Source of the DNA: Thalassococcus profundi
GTDB lineage: Bacteria; Pseudomonadota; Alphaproteobacteria; Rhodobacterales; Rhodobacteraceae
Length of the DNA stretch: 64,000 bases
Assembly: GCF_003344785.1 (NCBI RefSeq)
Contig: NZ_QPMK01000006.1
Location: 204,737-268,736, forward strand
Direction of reading: 5' to 3'
The notes beneath the pieces are model-generated. The model saw nothing but the letters and a program-made list of their open reading frames with translations, searched no databases and was not told the origin of the DNA. Shown here piece after piece: positions 26,875 through 36,853 of this stretch. Position 1 is the first letter of the stretch; every line of letters begins with the position of its first letter. The translations under genes were made by a program, and so were the position numbers.

Positions 26875-27702
26875 ATTCCCTTTGACCGCGCCCCAGCCGT
26901 GACCGACAGCAACCGCGCCCGCGGATGCGGGCATCTGCGCGTGGGTCGGCGCGGAGTGGCCTCGGTCCTGCGCGACCTGTCGCAGTCCGGATCGGGCAAG
27001 CTGCTGTTTCCACGGCACGGGACAGGCGCGTTGCAGGCGGTCTGGCTCAACACCGCGGGCGGCATCACCGGCGGCGACCGGTTCGCGCTGTCGGCAGAGG
27101 CAGAGACCGGCGCGGCGCTGTCGCTGACCACCCAGGCGGCGGAACGCATCTATCGCGCCCAGCCCGGCGCGCCGGGCGAGGTTCACACGGTGCTGACCGC
27201 CGGCGCGGGCGCGCGCATCGAATGGCTGCCGCAGGAGACCATTTTGTTCGACGGCGCCGCGCTCGACCGGCGCCTCGACATCCGCATGACGGCGGATGCG
27301 CGGGTGCTGGCCTGTGAAACGCTGCTGTTCGGCCGCGCGGCCATGGGCGAGGTGGTGCACCGGCTGTCGTTCCGGGACAGGATCGACCTGCGCGTGGATG
27401 GCCGGCTCGCCTTTGCCGACCGCCTGCGGCTCGACGGCGATGCGGCGGCGGCGCTCACCCGCTGCGGCGTCGCGGACGGGGCGCATGCCATGGCCTCGGT
27501 GCTGCTCGCGGCACCGGGGGCCGAGACCTATCTGGACCCGCTGCGCGCGATCCTGCCGCGGACCGCCGGCGTCAGCGCCCCGGACCGGTCCATCCTCTTC
27601 CTGCGGCTCGTGGCTCCCGACGGGTTCGAGCTGCGCCGTCACCTCATCCCGGTCCTGCGCCTGCTCTCGGGCGCGGACTTGCCCAGACCCTGGACGCTCT
27701 GA
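26875..27702 (+). CDS. ureD: urease accessory protein UreD
   Basis: It forms the UreD-UreF-UreG chaperone complex that loads nickel into urease. The 275-residue protein shows [38 protein letters not shown] and [16 protein letters not shown], all characteristic. The start is unclear. A perfect AGGAGAG lies eight bases before an ATT codon at 26875, while in-frame GTG choices at 26809 (extended) and 26899 (MTDSNRARG) have no good site. I report 26875, the position implied by the ribosome site. The next gene ureA starts one base after the stop. Confidence 0.9.
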   Translation: MPFDRAPAVTDSNRARGCGHLRVGRRGVASVLRDLSQSGSGKLLFPRHGTGALQAVWLNTAGGITGGDRFALSAEAETGAALSLTTQAAERIYRAQPGAPGEVHTVLTAGAGARIEWLPQETILFDGAALDRRLDIRMTADARVLACETLLFGRAAMGEVVHRLSFRDRIDLRVDGRLAFADRLRLDGDAAAALTRCGVADGAHAMASVLLAAPGAETYLDPLRAILPRTAGVSAPDRSILFLRLVAPDGFELRRHLIPVLRLLSGADLPRPWTL

Positions 27703-27703
27703 C

Positions 27704-28006
27704 ATGCAACTGACCCCCCGCGAAAAAGACAAGCTGATGGTGGCCATGGCCGCCGAGATCGCCCGCAAGCGTCTGGCGCGGGGCGTGAAGCTCAACCACC
27801 CCGAGGCCATTGCGCTCATCACCGACGCGGTGGTCGAGGGCGCGCGCGACGGGCGGTCGGTCTCCGAGATGATGCAGGCAGGTGCGCAGGTCGTCACCCG
27901 CGACCAGTGCATGGAGGGCGTGCCCGAGATGATCCACGAGGTGCAGGTCGAGGCGACCTTTCCCGACGGCACCAAGCTTGTCACCGTTCACAACCCGATC
28001 CGCTGA
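27704..28006 (+). CDS. ureA: urease subunit gamma
   Basis: The 100-residue gamma subunit of nickel urease, which hydrolyses urea to ammonia and CO2. It begins [20 protein letters not shown] and contains [10 protein letters not shown], the [13 protein letters not shown] segment and [21 protein letters not shown], a full match to the UreA family. It starts one base after the ureD stop. In this cluster gamma, beta and alpha are separate genes, as in most proteobacteria, with unrelated small ORFs between them. Confidence 0.96.
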   Translation: MQLTPREKDKLMVAMAAEIARKRLARGVKLNHPEAIALITDAVVEGARDGRSVSEMMQAGAQVVTRDQCMEGVPEMIHEVQVEATFPDGTKLVTVHNPIR

Positions 28007-28022
28007 CTTTGAAAGGACTCCG

Positions 28023-28208
28023 ATGATGACCCGTTTCTTTCCTCTGACCGCTACCCTGCTGGCCGCGGGCCCGGCGCTGGCCCATCCCGGCGCGCATCTG
28101 CATCCGCATGACGGGGCGTCCTGGCTCGCGGTGGCGGGCGGACTGGCGGTGATCGCTCTCGCCGGGGGTCTTGCCGTGGCGCGGCAGCGCGGGCGCGCCC
28201 GCAAATGA
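28023..28208 (+). CDS. small His-containing membrane peptide in urease operon (DUF6732-like)
   Basis: A 61-residue ORF between ureA and ureB. It begins with a signal-like segment ([16 protein letters not shown]), then [14 protein letters not shown] with four His in eleven residues, then one membrane helix ([18 protein letters not shown]) and a basic end (RQRGRARK). GAAAGGACT precedes the ATG and its stop overlaps the ureB start (ATGA). The His cluster would face the periplasm and could bind nickel. I associate such peptides with roseobacter urease operons (DUF6732), but the function is not known. Confidence 0.75.
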   Translation: MMTRFFPLTATLLAAGPALAHPGAHLHPHDGASWLAVAGGLAVIALAGGLAVARQRGRARK

Positions 28209-28510
28209 TCCCCGGAGAGCTCTTTCCCGCGCCGGGCGATCTCACGCTCAACACCGGGCGCGAACCGGTGACGGTCATGGTGGCCAACACCGGCGACCGC
28301 CCGGTGCAGGTCGGCAGCCACTACCACTTTGCCGAGGCGAACGCCGCGCTCGACTTCGACCGGGACGCGGCGCGGGGCAAGCGGCTCGACATCGCCGCGG
28401 GCACCGCGGTGCGGTTCGAACCGGGCCAGCGGCGCGAGGTGACGCTGGTCGACATGGCCGGTGCGCGCAGGATCTACGGGTTCAACCAGGCGGTGATGGG
28501 CGCGCTCTGA
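28205..28510 (+). CDS. ureB: urease subunit beta
   Basis: The 101-residue beta subunit of urease. It begins [15 protein letters not shown] and shows [21 protein letters not shown], where the family HYHF segment packs against the alpha subunit, and [16 protein letters not shown] near the end. Its start codon overlaps the stop of the His-containing peptide. Length is typical. It is followed by three non-urease ORFs before ureC. Confidence 0.96.
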   Translation: MIPGELFPAPGDLTLNTGREPVTVMVANTGDRPVQVGSHYHFAEANAALDFDRDAARGKRLDIAAGTAVRFEPGQRREVTLVDMAGARRIYGFNQAVMGAL

Positions 28511-28543
28511 GCGGGCCGTTGCGAGAGACAGAGGGAGACGAAG

Positions 28544-28831
28544 ATGAATTGGCGCGTGAAACCCTACGACCTGACCGCAGCCTATTGCACGCTGGCGGGG
28601 CGGATGATCGAACAGCAGCTGCGCATGGCCAAGGTCGTCATGGACCACACCTGGCGCAGCCATCTGACCTTTGCCGGACTGGCGCCGGTGACCCGGCCCA
28701 AAGCCGTGACGCTGCGCCGGCGCAGCGCCGAGATCAGCGAACTGCGCCCCGGCACCGCGAAACCGCATCGCGCGCCCTCGGCCCCGCCGCCTATGCCGGA
28801 GCGTCTGCCGCGAACGGGGTCGGAGGCCTGA
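28544..28831 (+). CDS. hypothetical 95-aa protein, possible phasin-like paralogue
   Basis: A small protein with an N-terminal helical half (KPYDLTAAYCTLAGRMIEQQ, then LRMAKVVMDHTW) and a Pro/Arg-rich tail (RAPSAPPPMPERLPR). GAGGGAGAC precedes the ATG. Its start aligns loosely with the 106-residue ORF at 29303: both have P-[FY]-D-L followed by an amphipathic helix with a central E-x-Q. That hints at two diverged copies flanking the AhpD-like gene. Phasin-like or the misnamed antifreeze-protein domain is possible; no function can be assigned. Confidence 0.7.
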   Translation: MNWRVKPYDLTAAYCTLAGRMIEQQLRMAKVVMDHTWRSHLTFAGLAPVTRPKAVTLRRRSAEISELRPGTAKPHRAPSAPPPMPERLPRTGSEA

Positions 28832-28834
28832 TCC

Positions 28835-29242
28835 ATGGCGACCCTGCCTCTTTTGTCCGATGCCGATCTGACGCCCGAAGCGCGGGCGGTCTTCGACGAC
28901 ATCCGCGCTACCCGCGGGTCGGATTTCATCAACAATTTCTGGCGCGCGCTGGCCCACGACCCGGCGCTGCTGGCGGCGACCTGGGACCGGCTCAAGGTGG
29001 TGATGGGGCCGGGGACGCTCGATCCGCTGGTCAAGGAGATGCTCTACATCGCCGTGTCGGTGACAAACGGATGCAGCTATTGCGTCCATTCCCACACCGC
29101 CGCGGCGCGGGCCAAGGGCATGACCGACGCCCAGCACACCGAGATGCTGGCGGTGATCGCCATGGCGGCGCAGACCAACGCGCTCGCCACGGCCACGCAG
29201 GTGCCGGTAGATGCCGCGTTCGACGCGGGCGCGCCGACGTGA
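28835..29242 (+). CDS. carboxymuconolactone decarboxylase / AhpD-like protein
   Basis: A 135-residue all-alpha protein of the CMD/AhpD superfamily. The active motif is intact: CSYCVHSH with cysteines at 80 and 83 and histidines at 85 and 87, which in AhpD gives peroxidase-linked disulfide chemistry. Family members range from AhpD-type peroxidases to lactone decarboxylases. GGAGGCC precedes the ATG and the spacing to the previous gene is three bases, so it is in the urease transcript. Its link to urease is unknown; it may protect the enzyme or be a passenger. Confidence 0.85.
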   Translation: MATLPLLSDADLTPEARAVFDDIRATRGSDFINNFWRALAHDPALLAATWDRLKVVMGPGTLDPLVKEMLYIAVSVTNGCSYCVHSHTAAARAKGMTDAQHTEMLAVIAMAAQTNALATATQVPVDAAFDAGAPT

Positions 29243-29302
29243 CATGGGACAGACAACCGGTTTCCGCGGGTCAGGCCGCATTTTCAAAGGTGAGACGACG
29301 GT

Positions 29303-29623
29303 ATGAAACGCACAACCATGGTCACCCCGTTCGACCTCTGGGGCGCATCACTTCAGATGGGATACCTCCTGGCCGAGGCACAGTCGGTCATCGCCATGCG
29401 CCTCTGGGGCATGGCCGGGGTCTGGAACGTCACCGCATCGGAACGAACGCGGATGGTGGATGAAAAGCCCGCCGCTCTGACCCAGTCGGCGATGAATGCG
29501 GCCTTTGCCGCGATGCGTGGCGAACGGCCCGACCAGATCGTGACCTCGGCGATCCGGCCGCTGCGCGCCAAGACCCGCAGCAACGCCCGCCGCCTCGCCA
29601 AGCGCGGATTGAAACTGAAGTAA
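29303..29623 (+). CDS. hypothetical protein, phasin/antifreeze-annotated type
   Basis: A 106-residue helical protein ([56 protein letters not shown]) with a basic, Arg/Lys-rich C-terminus ([18 protein letters not shown]). Roseobacter annotations often call this type an antifreeze or phasin-like protein, a name from Ala-rich helix composition rather than activity. It lies just before ureC (10 bases) and appears related to the ORF at 28544. AAAGGTGAG precedes the ATG. Possible nucleic-acid binding by the basic tail is speculation. Confidence 0.75.
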   Translation: MKRTTMVTPFDLWGASLQMGYLLAEAQSVIAMRLWGMAGVWNVTASERTRMVDEKPAALTQSAMNAAFAAMRGERPDQIVTSAIRPLRAKTRSNARRLAKRGLKLK

Positions 29624-29633
29624 GGATTTCGCC

Positions 29634-31382
<1,749 letters not shown>

Positions 31383-31645
31383 GTGCGGATCACGGTAGGA
31401 ACTCCGGGATGACTTTCTGGCTCAGGCAAACGGGAAAATGACGACGATGGTTTCCAGCCAAGTTTCGCACGATGCACCCGGCCGGGCGTCCCGCGCGCAA
31501 CATCGCGTAGAGACAGGCGAAACCCCGCCTGCAGCCATGCAAATGCTGCATTGCGGCATTGCCGAACTCGGGGTTTTGGATCGTTCACAAACTGCCTACT
31601 TCCTGTGCAACAGCAACGACGAAGCAAGCACAAGGACGGCTTCAA

Positions 31646-31867
31646 ATGGCACATGCCGCAACATATCCCGACGTCTACCCCAAGGCGGGCGTCTTCACCC
31701 GACTGAACGCATGGTTCTTTGCAACCATGGAGAAAATCGCAGAGAACAACCCGCGCATCCGCCGCGTGCGCAAGCTCGAAGCGCTGAGCGACGCGCAACT
31801 GGCCGCGCTGGGCATCCGCCGCGCGGACATCGTGCATCACGTTTTCCGCGACGCCTACTACCGCTGA
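31646..31867 (+). CDS. DUF1127 domain protein within the urease cluster
   Basis: The 73-residue product ends in a DUF1127 motif (RVRKLEALSDAQLAALGIRR, then ADIVHHVFRDAYYR). DUF1127 proteins are small, basic and often RNA-associated; Rhodobacter CcaF1 is an example. The ATG at 31646 is preceded by AAGGACGG. A 263-base leader separates it from ureC, while ureE starts 19 bases after it, so it may have its own promoter. It would be transcribed with ureEFG. The reason for its place in the urease cluster is unknown. Confidence 0.85.
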   Translation: MAHAATYPDVYPKAGVFTRLNAWFFATMEKIAENNPRIRRVRKLEALSDAQLAALGIRRADIVHHVFRDAYYR

Positions 31868-31886
31868 CTTCGGTCCGGGGGCGCGC

Positions 31887-32381
31887 ATGAGCGCCCCCGA
31901 CCTCACCGCGCGCCGCTACCACGGCCACGCGCATGCCGCACCCGCCGGGCGGGCGGTGCTCGACTACGAATCGCGGTTCCTGCGCCGCAAGGTCCTGACG
32001 CTCGAAGACGGCCGCCGCCTGCTGGCGGACCTGCCGCAGACCACATCTCTGGACCATGGCGGCGTGCTCATTGCCGAGGACGGCAGCGAAATCGCCATCG
32101 TCGCGGCGCCCGAGCCGCTTTTGCAGGTGACCGGCACCGACCTTCCGCGCATCGCCTGGCACATCGGCAACCGCCACACCCCCTGCCAGATCGAATCGGA
32201 CCGCCTGCTGATCCAGCGCGACCACGTCATCGCCGACATGCTGCGTCGCATCGGCGCCGAAGTCATCGAGTTGATCGAGCCTTTCACCCCCGAGGGCGGC
32301 GCCTATGGTCACGGCCGCACCCATGGCCACGACCATTCGCACAGTCACGGTCCCGAGGGTCATGCGCACAGCCATGACTGA
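31887..32381 (+). CDS. ureE: urease accessory protein UreE (nickel metallochaperone)
   Basis: A 164-residue UreE. The N-terminal domain has LDYESRFLRRKVLTLEDGRR, and the metal-binding domain has IAWHIGNRHTPCQIE. The C-terminus carries a His-rich tail (HGRTHGHDHSHSHGPEGHAH) with ten His, which binds nickel for delivery to UreG. The start at 31887 gives a typical length. Its 3-prime end overlaps ureF by eight bases. Confidence 0.95.
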   Translation: MSAPDLTARRYHGHAHAAPAGRAVLDYESRFLRRKVLTLEDGRRLLADLPQTTSLDHGGVLIAEDGSEIAIVAAPEPLLQVTGTDLPRIAWHIGNRHTPCQIESDRLLIQRDHVIADMLRRIGAEVIELIEPFTPEGGAYGHGRTHGHDHSHSHGPEGHAHSHD

Positions 32382-33003
32382 TCCGCATCTGACCCTGCAC
32401 CAGCTTTTCTCCCCGGCCTTTCCGGTCGGGGCCTTCGCCTATTCGCACGGGCTGGAGACGGCGGTGCAGGAAGGCGGCGTCGGCGATGCCGCCGCCTTGC
32501 AGGCGTGGGTCGAGACCGTCTTGCGACATGGCGCGGGCTGGTCCGACGCGGTGCTGATGGCGCAGTCGATGGAGGGCGATCCCGAAGCGCTGTCGGATCT
32601 GGCGCTGGCGCTCTCGCCGTCGTCCGAGCGGCGGCTGGAAACGCTGCTGCAGGGCGCGGCCTTTGCCCGCACGGTCGCCGAGGTCTGGGGCGTCGACCTG
32701 CCGGACCTGGCCTACCCGGTGGCCGCGGGCCGTGCCGCGGCGCTGCTGGACCTGCCGGCGGACCCCGCGATCCGGCTCTACCTGCACGCCTTTGCCGCCA
32801 ATCTCGTCGGCGCCGGCGTGCGGCTGGTCCCGCTGGGCCAGACCGACGGGCAGCGTATCGTGTCGGCTCTGGCGCCGCTCTGCGCGCAGCTTGCAGGCGC
32901 AGCCCTGCGGGCCGATCTCGACGACCTCGGCGGTTTCGCCCCGCTGGTGGATATTGCCAGCATGCGGCATGAAACTCTTTATTCCCGGCTGTTCCGATCC
33001 TGA
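32374..33003 (+). CDS. ureF: urease accessory protein UreF
   Basis: A 209-residue helical protein that works with UreD and UreG in nickel insertion. It begins [22 protein letters not shown], the UreF hallmark, and later has [20 protein letters not shown] and GQTDGQRIV. The ATG at 32374 overlaps the ureE stop, so I prefer it to the upstream frame from 32305. The gene is followed by ureG after 10 bases with a GAGGAGAC site. Confidence 0.94.
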   Translation: MTDPHLTLHQLFSPAFPVGAFAYSHGLETAVQEGGVGDAAALQAWVETVLRHGAGWSDAVLMAQSMEGDPEALSDLALALSPSSERRLETLLQGAAFARTVAEVWGVDLPDLAYPVAAGRAAALLDLPADPAIRLYLHAFAANLVGAGVRLVPLGQTDGQRIVSALAPLCAQLAGAALRADLDDLGGFAPLVDIASMRHETLYSRLFRS

Positions 33004-33013
33004 GGAGACGATC

Positions 33014-33649
33014 ATGACATCCCCCAACGGACCTTTGCGCGTGGGCCTTGGCGGCCCGGTTGGCGCGGGCAAGACCACGCTGACGGCGGAACTGTGCCGC
33101 GCGCTGGGACACCGCCTGTCGATGGCGGTGGTGACCAACGACATTTACACGCAAGAGGATGCCGAGGCGCTGATGCGCATGCAGGTGCTGCCGCTGGAAC
33201 GGATCCGCGGGGTCGAAACCGGCGGCTGCCCGCACACCGCGATCCGCGAGGATGCCTCGATCAACCTCGCGGCCATTGCCGAGCTGAACGCGGCGATTCC
33301 CGACCTCGACCTGATCCTGATCGAGAGCGGCGGCGATAACCTCTCGGCCACGTTCTCGCCCGAGCTTGCCGACGTGACGATCTACGTGATCGACGTTGCC
33401 GCGGGCGAGGAAATCCCGCGCAAGGGCGGACCCGCGATAACCCGCTCGGACATCCTGGTGATCAACAAGACCGATCTCGCGCCCCATGTCGGCGCGTCGC
33501 TCGAGGTGATGGAGCGGGACGCCACGCGGATGCGCGCCGGGCGGCCCTTCGTCTTTGCCGCCCTGCGCCATGGTGACGGTGTGGGGCGGATCGTCGATCT
33601 CCTGTCCGAGATCGGCGGACTGGCGCTGGAACGGACGGCGGCGGAATAG
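33014..33649 (+). CDS. ureG: urease accessory GTPase UreG
   Basis: The 211-residue SIMIBI-class GTPase drives nickel insertion. It shows the P-loop [21 protein letters not shown] near residue 11, [12 protein letters not shown], the metal-binding CPH in [15 protein letters not shown], and guanine-specific [11 protein letters not shown]. Length is standard. GAGGAGACGATC precedes the ATG. It closes the urease cluster; tandem hairpins and a repeat follow. Confidence 0.97.
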   Translation: MTSPNGPLRVGLGGPVGAGKTTLTAELCRALGHRLSMAVVTNDIYTQEDAEALMRMQVLPLERIRGVETGGCPHTAIREDASINLAAIAELNAAIPDLDLILIESGGDNLSATFSPELADVTIYVIDVAAGEEIPRKGGPAITRSDILVINKTDLAPHVGASLEVMERDATRMRAGRPFVFAALRHGDGVGRIVDLLSEIGGLALERTAAE

Positions 33650-33659
33650 CCTCGGCTGC

Positions 33660-33745
33660 CGGCGCGAGGAAGCGCGCGTGCCGCGCGCTACGAGAGGCCA
33701 GCCTCTCGTGCTCTCCGAGGGTTATTGTGAACCGAAGAAGGGCTG
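33660..33745. repeat. intergenic repeat with tandem hairpins after ureG
   Basis: Two perfect stem-loops sit side by side: AGCGCGCG / CGCGCGCT (33671-33689, loop TGC) and ACGAGAGGC / GCCTCTCGT (33690-33709, loop CA). They are followed by CTCTCCGAGGG, TTATTGTG and CCGAAGAAGG, a tail I associate with dispersed repeats in this family. The element lies between convergent ureG and the racemase gene and could end transcription from both sides. Confidence 0.55.
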
Positions 33746-33772
33746 AACCTTCAGGAATGGGACGGTGCGCCG

Positions 33773-34510
33773 TCAATGGTCGCGGAAGAGGCGACCGAAG
33801 CCGGGCATGGCGTCGGTCATGCCGGCCAAGCGCAGCATGTGCCAGGCGATCACCTGGTTGCTCGACAGGACCGGCAGACCGGTCCTGGCTTCGAGTTCCT
33901 CGATGAGGTCGAGGGTGCGCAGGTTGGTGCAGGACAGGAAAAGCGCGTCGATGCCGCCCCTGGGTGCGAGGGTTTCGCAGGCGGCCCGAATGGACTGCGG
34001 GGCGATGCGGACGACGCGTTCCTCGCGCGCCTCGTTGAAGCTGCCGAAGACCGGCGTGTCGATGCAGTTCTCTGACAGCACGCGGCGCAGGCGGTCCGAC
34101 ACCTCTGCGGTATAGGGCGACAGGATGCCCAGCCGGGTGATCTGCAGTCTTTGACAGGCGGCGAGCAGGGCGGTCAGCGGGTTGGTGACGTGATCCGTGG
34201 GCGCAGCGGCTCCCACCAGGTCCGCCACCCGGGCGGGGCCGATCACGGCGGCGCCCGAGGTGCAACCGTAGCCGATCGCCGCGTAGCGTTGCATCTGTGG
34301 CAACAGCGCCGCCGAGGCGGGCAGGTCGCGGGCCATTTGGCCCAACGTCTCTTCGGTCACCTCGTCGCCGCTTGGCACGCGGCTCACCAGCAGGTTCACC
34401 GAGGCGGGAATGAGCTGGCGCAGGTCCCGTTCGAGGCTTTCGTCGGTCTGCAGGACGATCAGGCCCAGCCGCGCCTCGTCGGCCTGGATCAGCGTGTAGG
34501 GCATGTTCAT
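33773..34510 (-). CDS. Asp/Glu racemase superfamily protein, EutA-like
   Basis: A 245-residue member of the Asp/Glu/hydantoin racemase and maleate isomerase superfamily. It keeps both active-site cysteines, C83 in YGCTSGAAVIG and C194 in LSCTNLRTLD, and ends with GLPVLSSNQVIAWHMLRLAG. The SCTxLRT and SSNQ motifs are like EutA of ectoine-utilisation clusters and like maleate isomerase. It overlaps the M24 gene by four bases (ATGA), so the three genes at 33773-36716 form one transcript. The substrate is not known; an ectoine-related acid is a hypothesis. Confidence 0.82.
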   Translation of the reverse strand: MNMPYTLIQADEARLGLIVLQTDESLERDLRQLIPASVNLLVSRVPSGDEVTEETLGQMARDLPASAALLPQMQRYAAIGYGCTSGAAVIGPARVADLVGAAAPTDHVTNPLTALLAACQRLQITRLGILSPYTAEVSDRLRRVLSENCIDTPVFGSFNEAREERVVRIAPQSIRAACETLAPRGGIDALFLSCTNLRTLDLIEELEARTGLPVLSSNQVIAWHMLRLAGMTDAMPGFGRLFRDH

Positions 34511-35658
34511 GTGCCGATCTCCATGATGTCGGGGTCTGCCGGCGGCGACAGCCAGGCTGCGCCGGCGTCAGTGATGACGATGTTCTCTTCGTGCACAAGC
34601 ATCTTGCCGGGGGCGAGGTCGATGCCCGGCTCCAGCGTCAGCACCATGCCCGGGCGCAGTTCGGTGGTGTCGGCGGGGATCAAGGACGGCCCCTCGGTCA
34701 GCTGCATGCCCAGCCCGTGACCCAGCCGCCCGCCGGCGCCGCTGCCGCCGCCGCCGAGGGTCACAATCCGGTTCATCGCCTCGAAGAGCGTCGCCGCCGT
34801 GGCGCCTGGGCGGGCGGCGTCGAAGCCTTCCTGCGTCGCCTCGATCAGCCGGGCATGGGCGTCGCGGACGGCGGGCGATGCAGGGCCGATGCTGTAGTTG
34901 CGGTCGAAGTCGCAAAAATAGCCGCCCCGGGTCAGGCCGGTATCGAGCATCAGCACATCGCCACTTTCGAGCGGGCGGTCGGTGGCGGGTGAGATGACGT
35001 CGGCATAGCCCCCGTGTGCCGCGGCACCGGCGAGGTAAGGCACCCAGTCGGCGCCTTCCTCCAGCGCCAGCACCTGGAAGCGGCGGAACACTTGGCTGAG
35101 CGGCACGCCGGGGCGGGCGATCTCGGGCACGCGGGCAAAGGCGCGGGCGGCGATCCGGCAGGCTTCGGCGATCTGCGCGATCTCGGCCTCGGACTTGACC
35201 AGGCGCAGGCTGCGCAGGATGCCGCCGTCGCCGGTCAGCCGTTGCGGGGCCAGCAGCTGCGCCAGGCGGGCGTAGTCTTCCAACGGCATGCGCAGGTGGG
35301 TTTCGTGGCCCGAGGGCAGGCCGATGTCGCCAGCGCCCGCGAGCTCGCGCAGGGTGTCGGCCAGCAGTGTCACGCCGTCGTCCGAAAGGTCCGGCGCGGA
35401 CCAGCAGCGGATGTCGGTGATCCAGGTGCGGGCCATGAGGGCGGCGCCGATGCCGGGGATGACCGCGACCGGATCGCCTGCGGCGGGAACGACCAGGAAC
35501 CAGGGGCGCGTGGGGCTTTCCCAGAATCGGGTGAGGAAGCCGGTGAAATAGCGCACATCGGGTTCGGTGGTGAGCAGCAGCGCCGCCAGCCCGCGCTTTG
35601 CCATCATCGCCTGGGCTTTCGCGGTGCGGGCGGCGAATTCCTCGGGCGGAAAGATCAT
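34507..35658 (-). CDS. M24 (creatinase/prolidase fold) metallohydrolase, possibly DoeA/EutD-like
   Basis: The 383-residue protein has an N-terminal creatinase domain (LLTTEPDVRYFTGFLTRFW) and a C-terminal pita-bread domain. All five metal ligands are visible: Asp in LMLDTGLT and FDRNYS, His in GHGLGMQLTEGP, Glu in LTLEPGI and Glu in LVHEENIVIT. The family includes Xaa-Pro peptidases and ectoine hydrolase DoeA/EutD. The ATG at 35658 overlaps the lyase stop and the end overlaps the racemase start. Its place between these enzymes favours small-molecule hydrolysis over general peptidase work, which is inference. Confidence 0.82.
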   Translation of the reverse strand: MIFPPEEFAARTAKAQAMMAKRGLAALLLTTEPDVRYFTGFLTRFWESPTRPWFLVVPAAGDPVAVIPGIGAALMARTWITDIRCWSAPDLSDDGVTLLADTLRELAGAGDIGLPSGHETHLRMPLEDYARLAQLLAPQRLTGDGGILRSLRLVKSEAEIAQIAEACRIAARAFARVPEIARPGVPLSQVFRRFQVLALEEGADWVPYLAGAAAHGGYADVISPATDRPLESGDVLMLDTGLTRGGYFCDFDRNYSIGPASPAVRDAHARLIEATQEGFDAARPGATAATLFEAMNRIVTLGGGGSGAGGRLGHGLGMQLTEGPSLIPADTTELRPGMVLTLEPGIDLAPGKMLVHEENIVITDAGAAWLSPPADPDIMEIGT

Positions 35659-36716
35659 GGGGCCTCGGTGACGAAGGTGAGGACGCGCGAGGTCCCGTCC
35701 AGGCCCAGCGTGTCGCGGTAGGGTCCGCTCAGCAGCAGCGCCGCGAGGCTCGCACCGCCCGAGGGGGTGGTGTCGAGCCCGAGGTCGGCCAGTCGCGGCA
35801 AGTGTCCGGCGACCTCGGCATCGGACACGGTCTGGACGAAATCGGCATCCCGGGCGAGTCCGCGCAGGGCGATGAACGACGGCTCCTTGCAGTCGAGGCG
35901 GCCCATGGTTGACACCGGCCCGGCGACGCGCGTCGGCGTGCCGTGGCGAAGCGAGTCTGCGATGCAGGCGGCGGCGGTGGGTTCCACCACGACGATGCGG
36001 GGGCTTTCGCCCCAGCTGCGCCGGGCCGCGGCGGCGACGGCGGCGGCGAGCCCGCCGACACCGGCCTGCACGAAAACATGGGTCGGGTCGGTGTCCAGCG
36101 CCTCTGCCACCTCGGCCATGAGCGCGAGGTAGCCCTGCATCAGGATGCGCGGCGCGTCCGTGTAGCCGGGCCACGAACTGTCCGACAGGAGCGTCCAGCC
36201 GTTGTCCTGCGCGGCCTGGGCGGCGGCATCCATGCTGTCTTCGTAGGTGCGGCCGGCGCGGACAACCTCGGCGCCTTTGTCCTGCAGGCGCTGCGCGAAG
36301 GCGTCGGGCACAGTGTCCGAAAGGTACACGATCGCGCGGGCGCCGAAGACACGCGCCCCGGCCGCGACCGACAGGCCGTGATTGCCCGCGGAGGCGGTGA
36401 CGTAGGTGCGGTCGCCAAGCGCGCCTTCGGGCGCGTCGGGGCGGGCTTCGACGGCCTGGGATGCGATGACATGCGCCGCGCCGAGGGCCTTGAACGACCC
36501 CAGCCCCATGCGCCCGCGTTCGTCCTTGGCCCAGACCTCGGCCAGATCCAGTGTCCGGGCAAGATCGGGCAGGGGGGTGAGCGGCGTGGGACGTGCCGCG
36601 GGGCAGCGGGACAACAGCCGCTGTACCGGCGCGGCGTCGTCGCACGGCAGGGGGATGTCGGTAAGCGAGAGTCCCCCTTCGGCGCGGCGGGGGTTGGGCA
36701 GAAGCGTGGAGCGCAT
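35655..36716 (-). CDS. PLP-dependent ammonia-lyase (diaminopropionate ammonia-lyase/threonine dehydratase-like)
   Basis: A fold-type II PLP enzyme of 353 residues. The PLP lysine is K76 in GLGSFKALGAAH; ASAGNHGLSVAAGAR binds cofactor phosphate, and AGVGGLAAAVAAAAR is the glycine loop. The KDERGRMGLGSFKALG context looks more like diaminopropionate ammonia-lyase (YgeX) than EutB. Enzymes of this class remove ammonia from diamino or hydroxy amino acids. It is the first gene of the three-gene operon. AAAGGCC precedes the ATG. Confidence 0.82.
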   Translation of the reverse strand: MRSTLLPNPRRAEGGLSLTDIPLPCDDAAPVQRLLSRCPAARPTPLTPLPDLARTLDLAEVWAKDERGRMGLGSFKALGAAHVIASQAVEARPDAPEGALGDRTYVTASAGNHGLSVAAGARVFGARAIVYLSDTVPDAFAQRLQDKGAEVVRAGRTYEDSMDAAAQAAQDNGWTLLSDSSWPGYTDAPRILMQGYLALMAEVAEALDTDPTHVFVQAGVGGLAAAVAAAARRSWGESPRIVVVEPTAAACIADSLRHGTPTRVAGPVSTMGRLDCKEPSFIALRGLARDADFVQTVSDAEVAGHLPRLADLGLDTTPSGGASLAALLLSGPYRDTLGLDGTSRVLTFVTEAP

Positions 36717-36853
36717 GGCAGGCCTTTCGGGCAGAGTGACCCGATTGGGGCAGCGCGGCGGTGGGCTGTCAAACGATAATGCCGGTGGCCGCCCGGTATT
36801 TCAGCGGCCGGAAGCAGGAGTGACGAAACATCGGACGCGTTCACATTGGCGGA

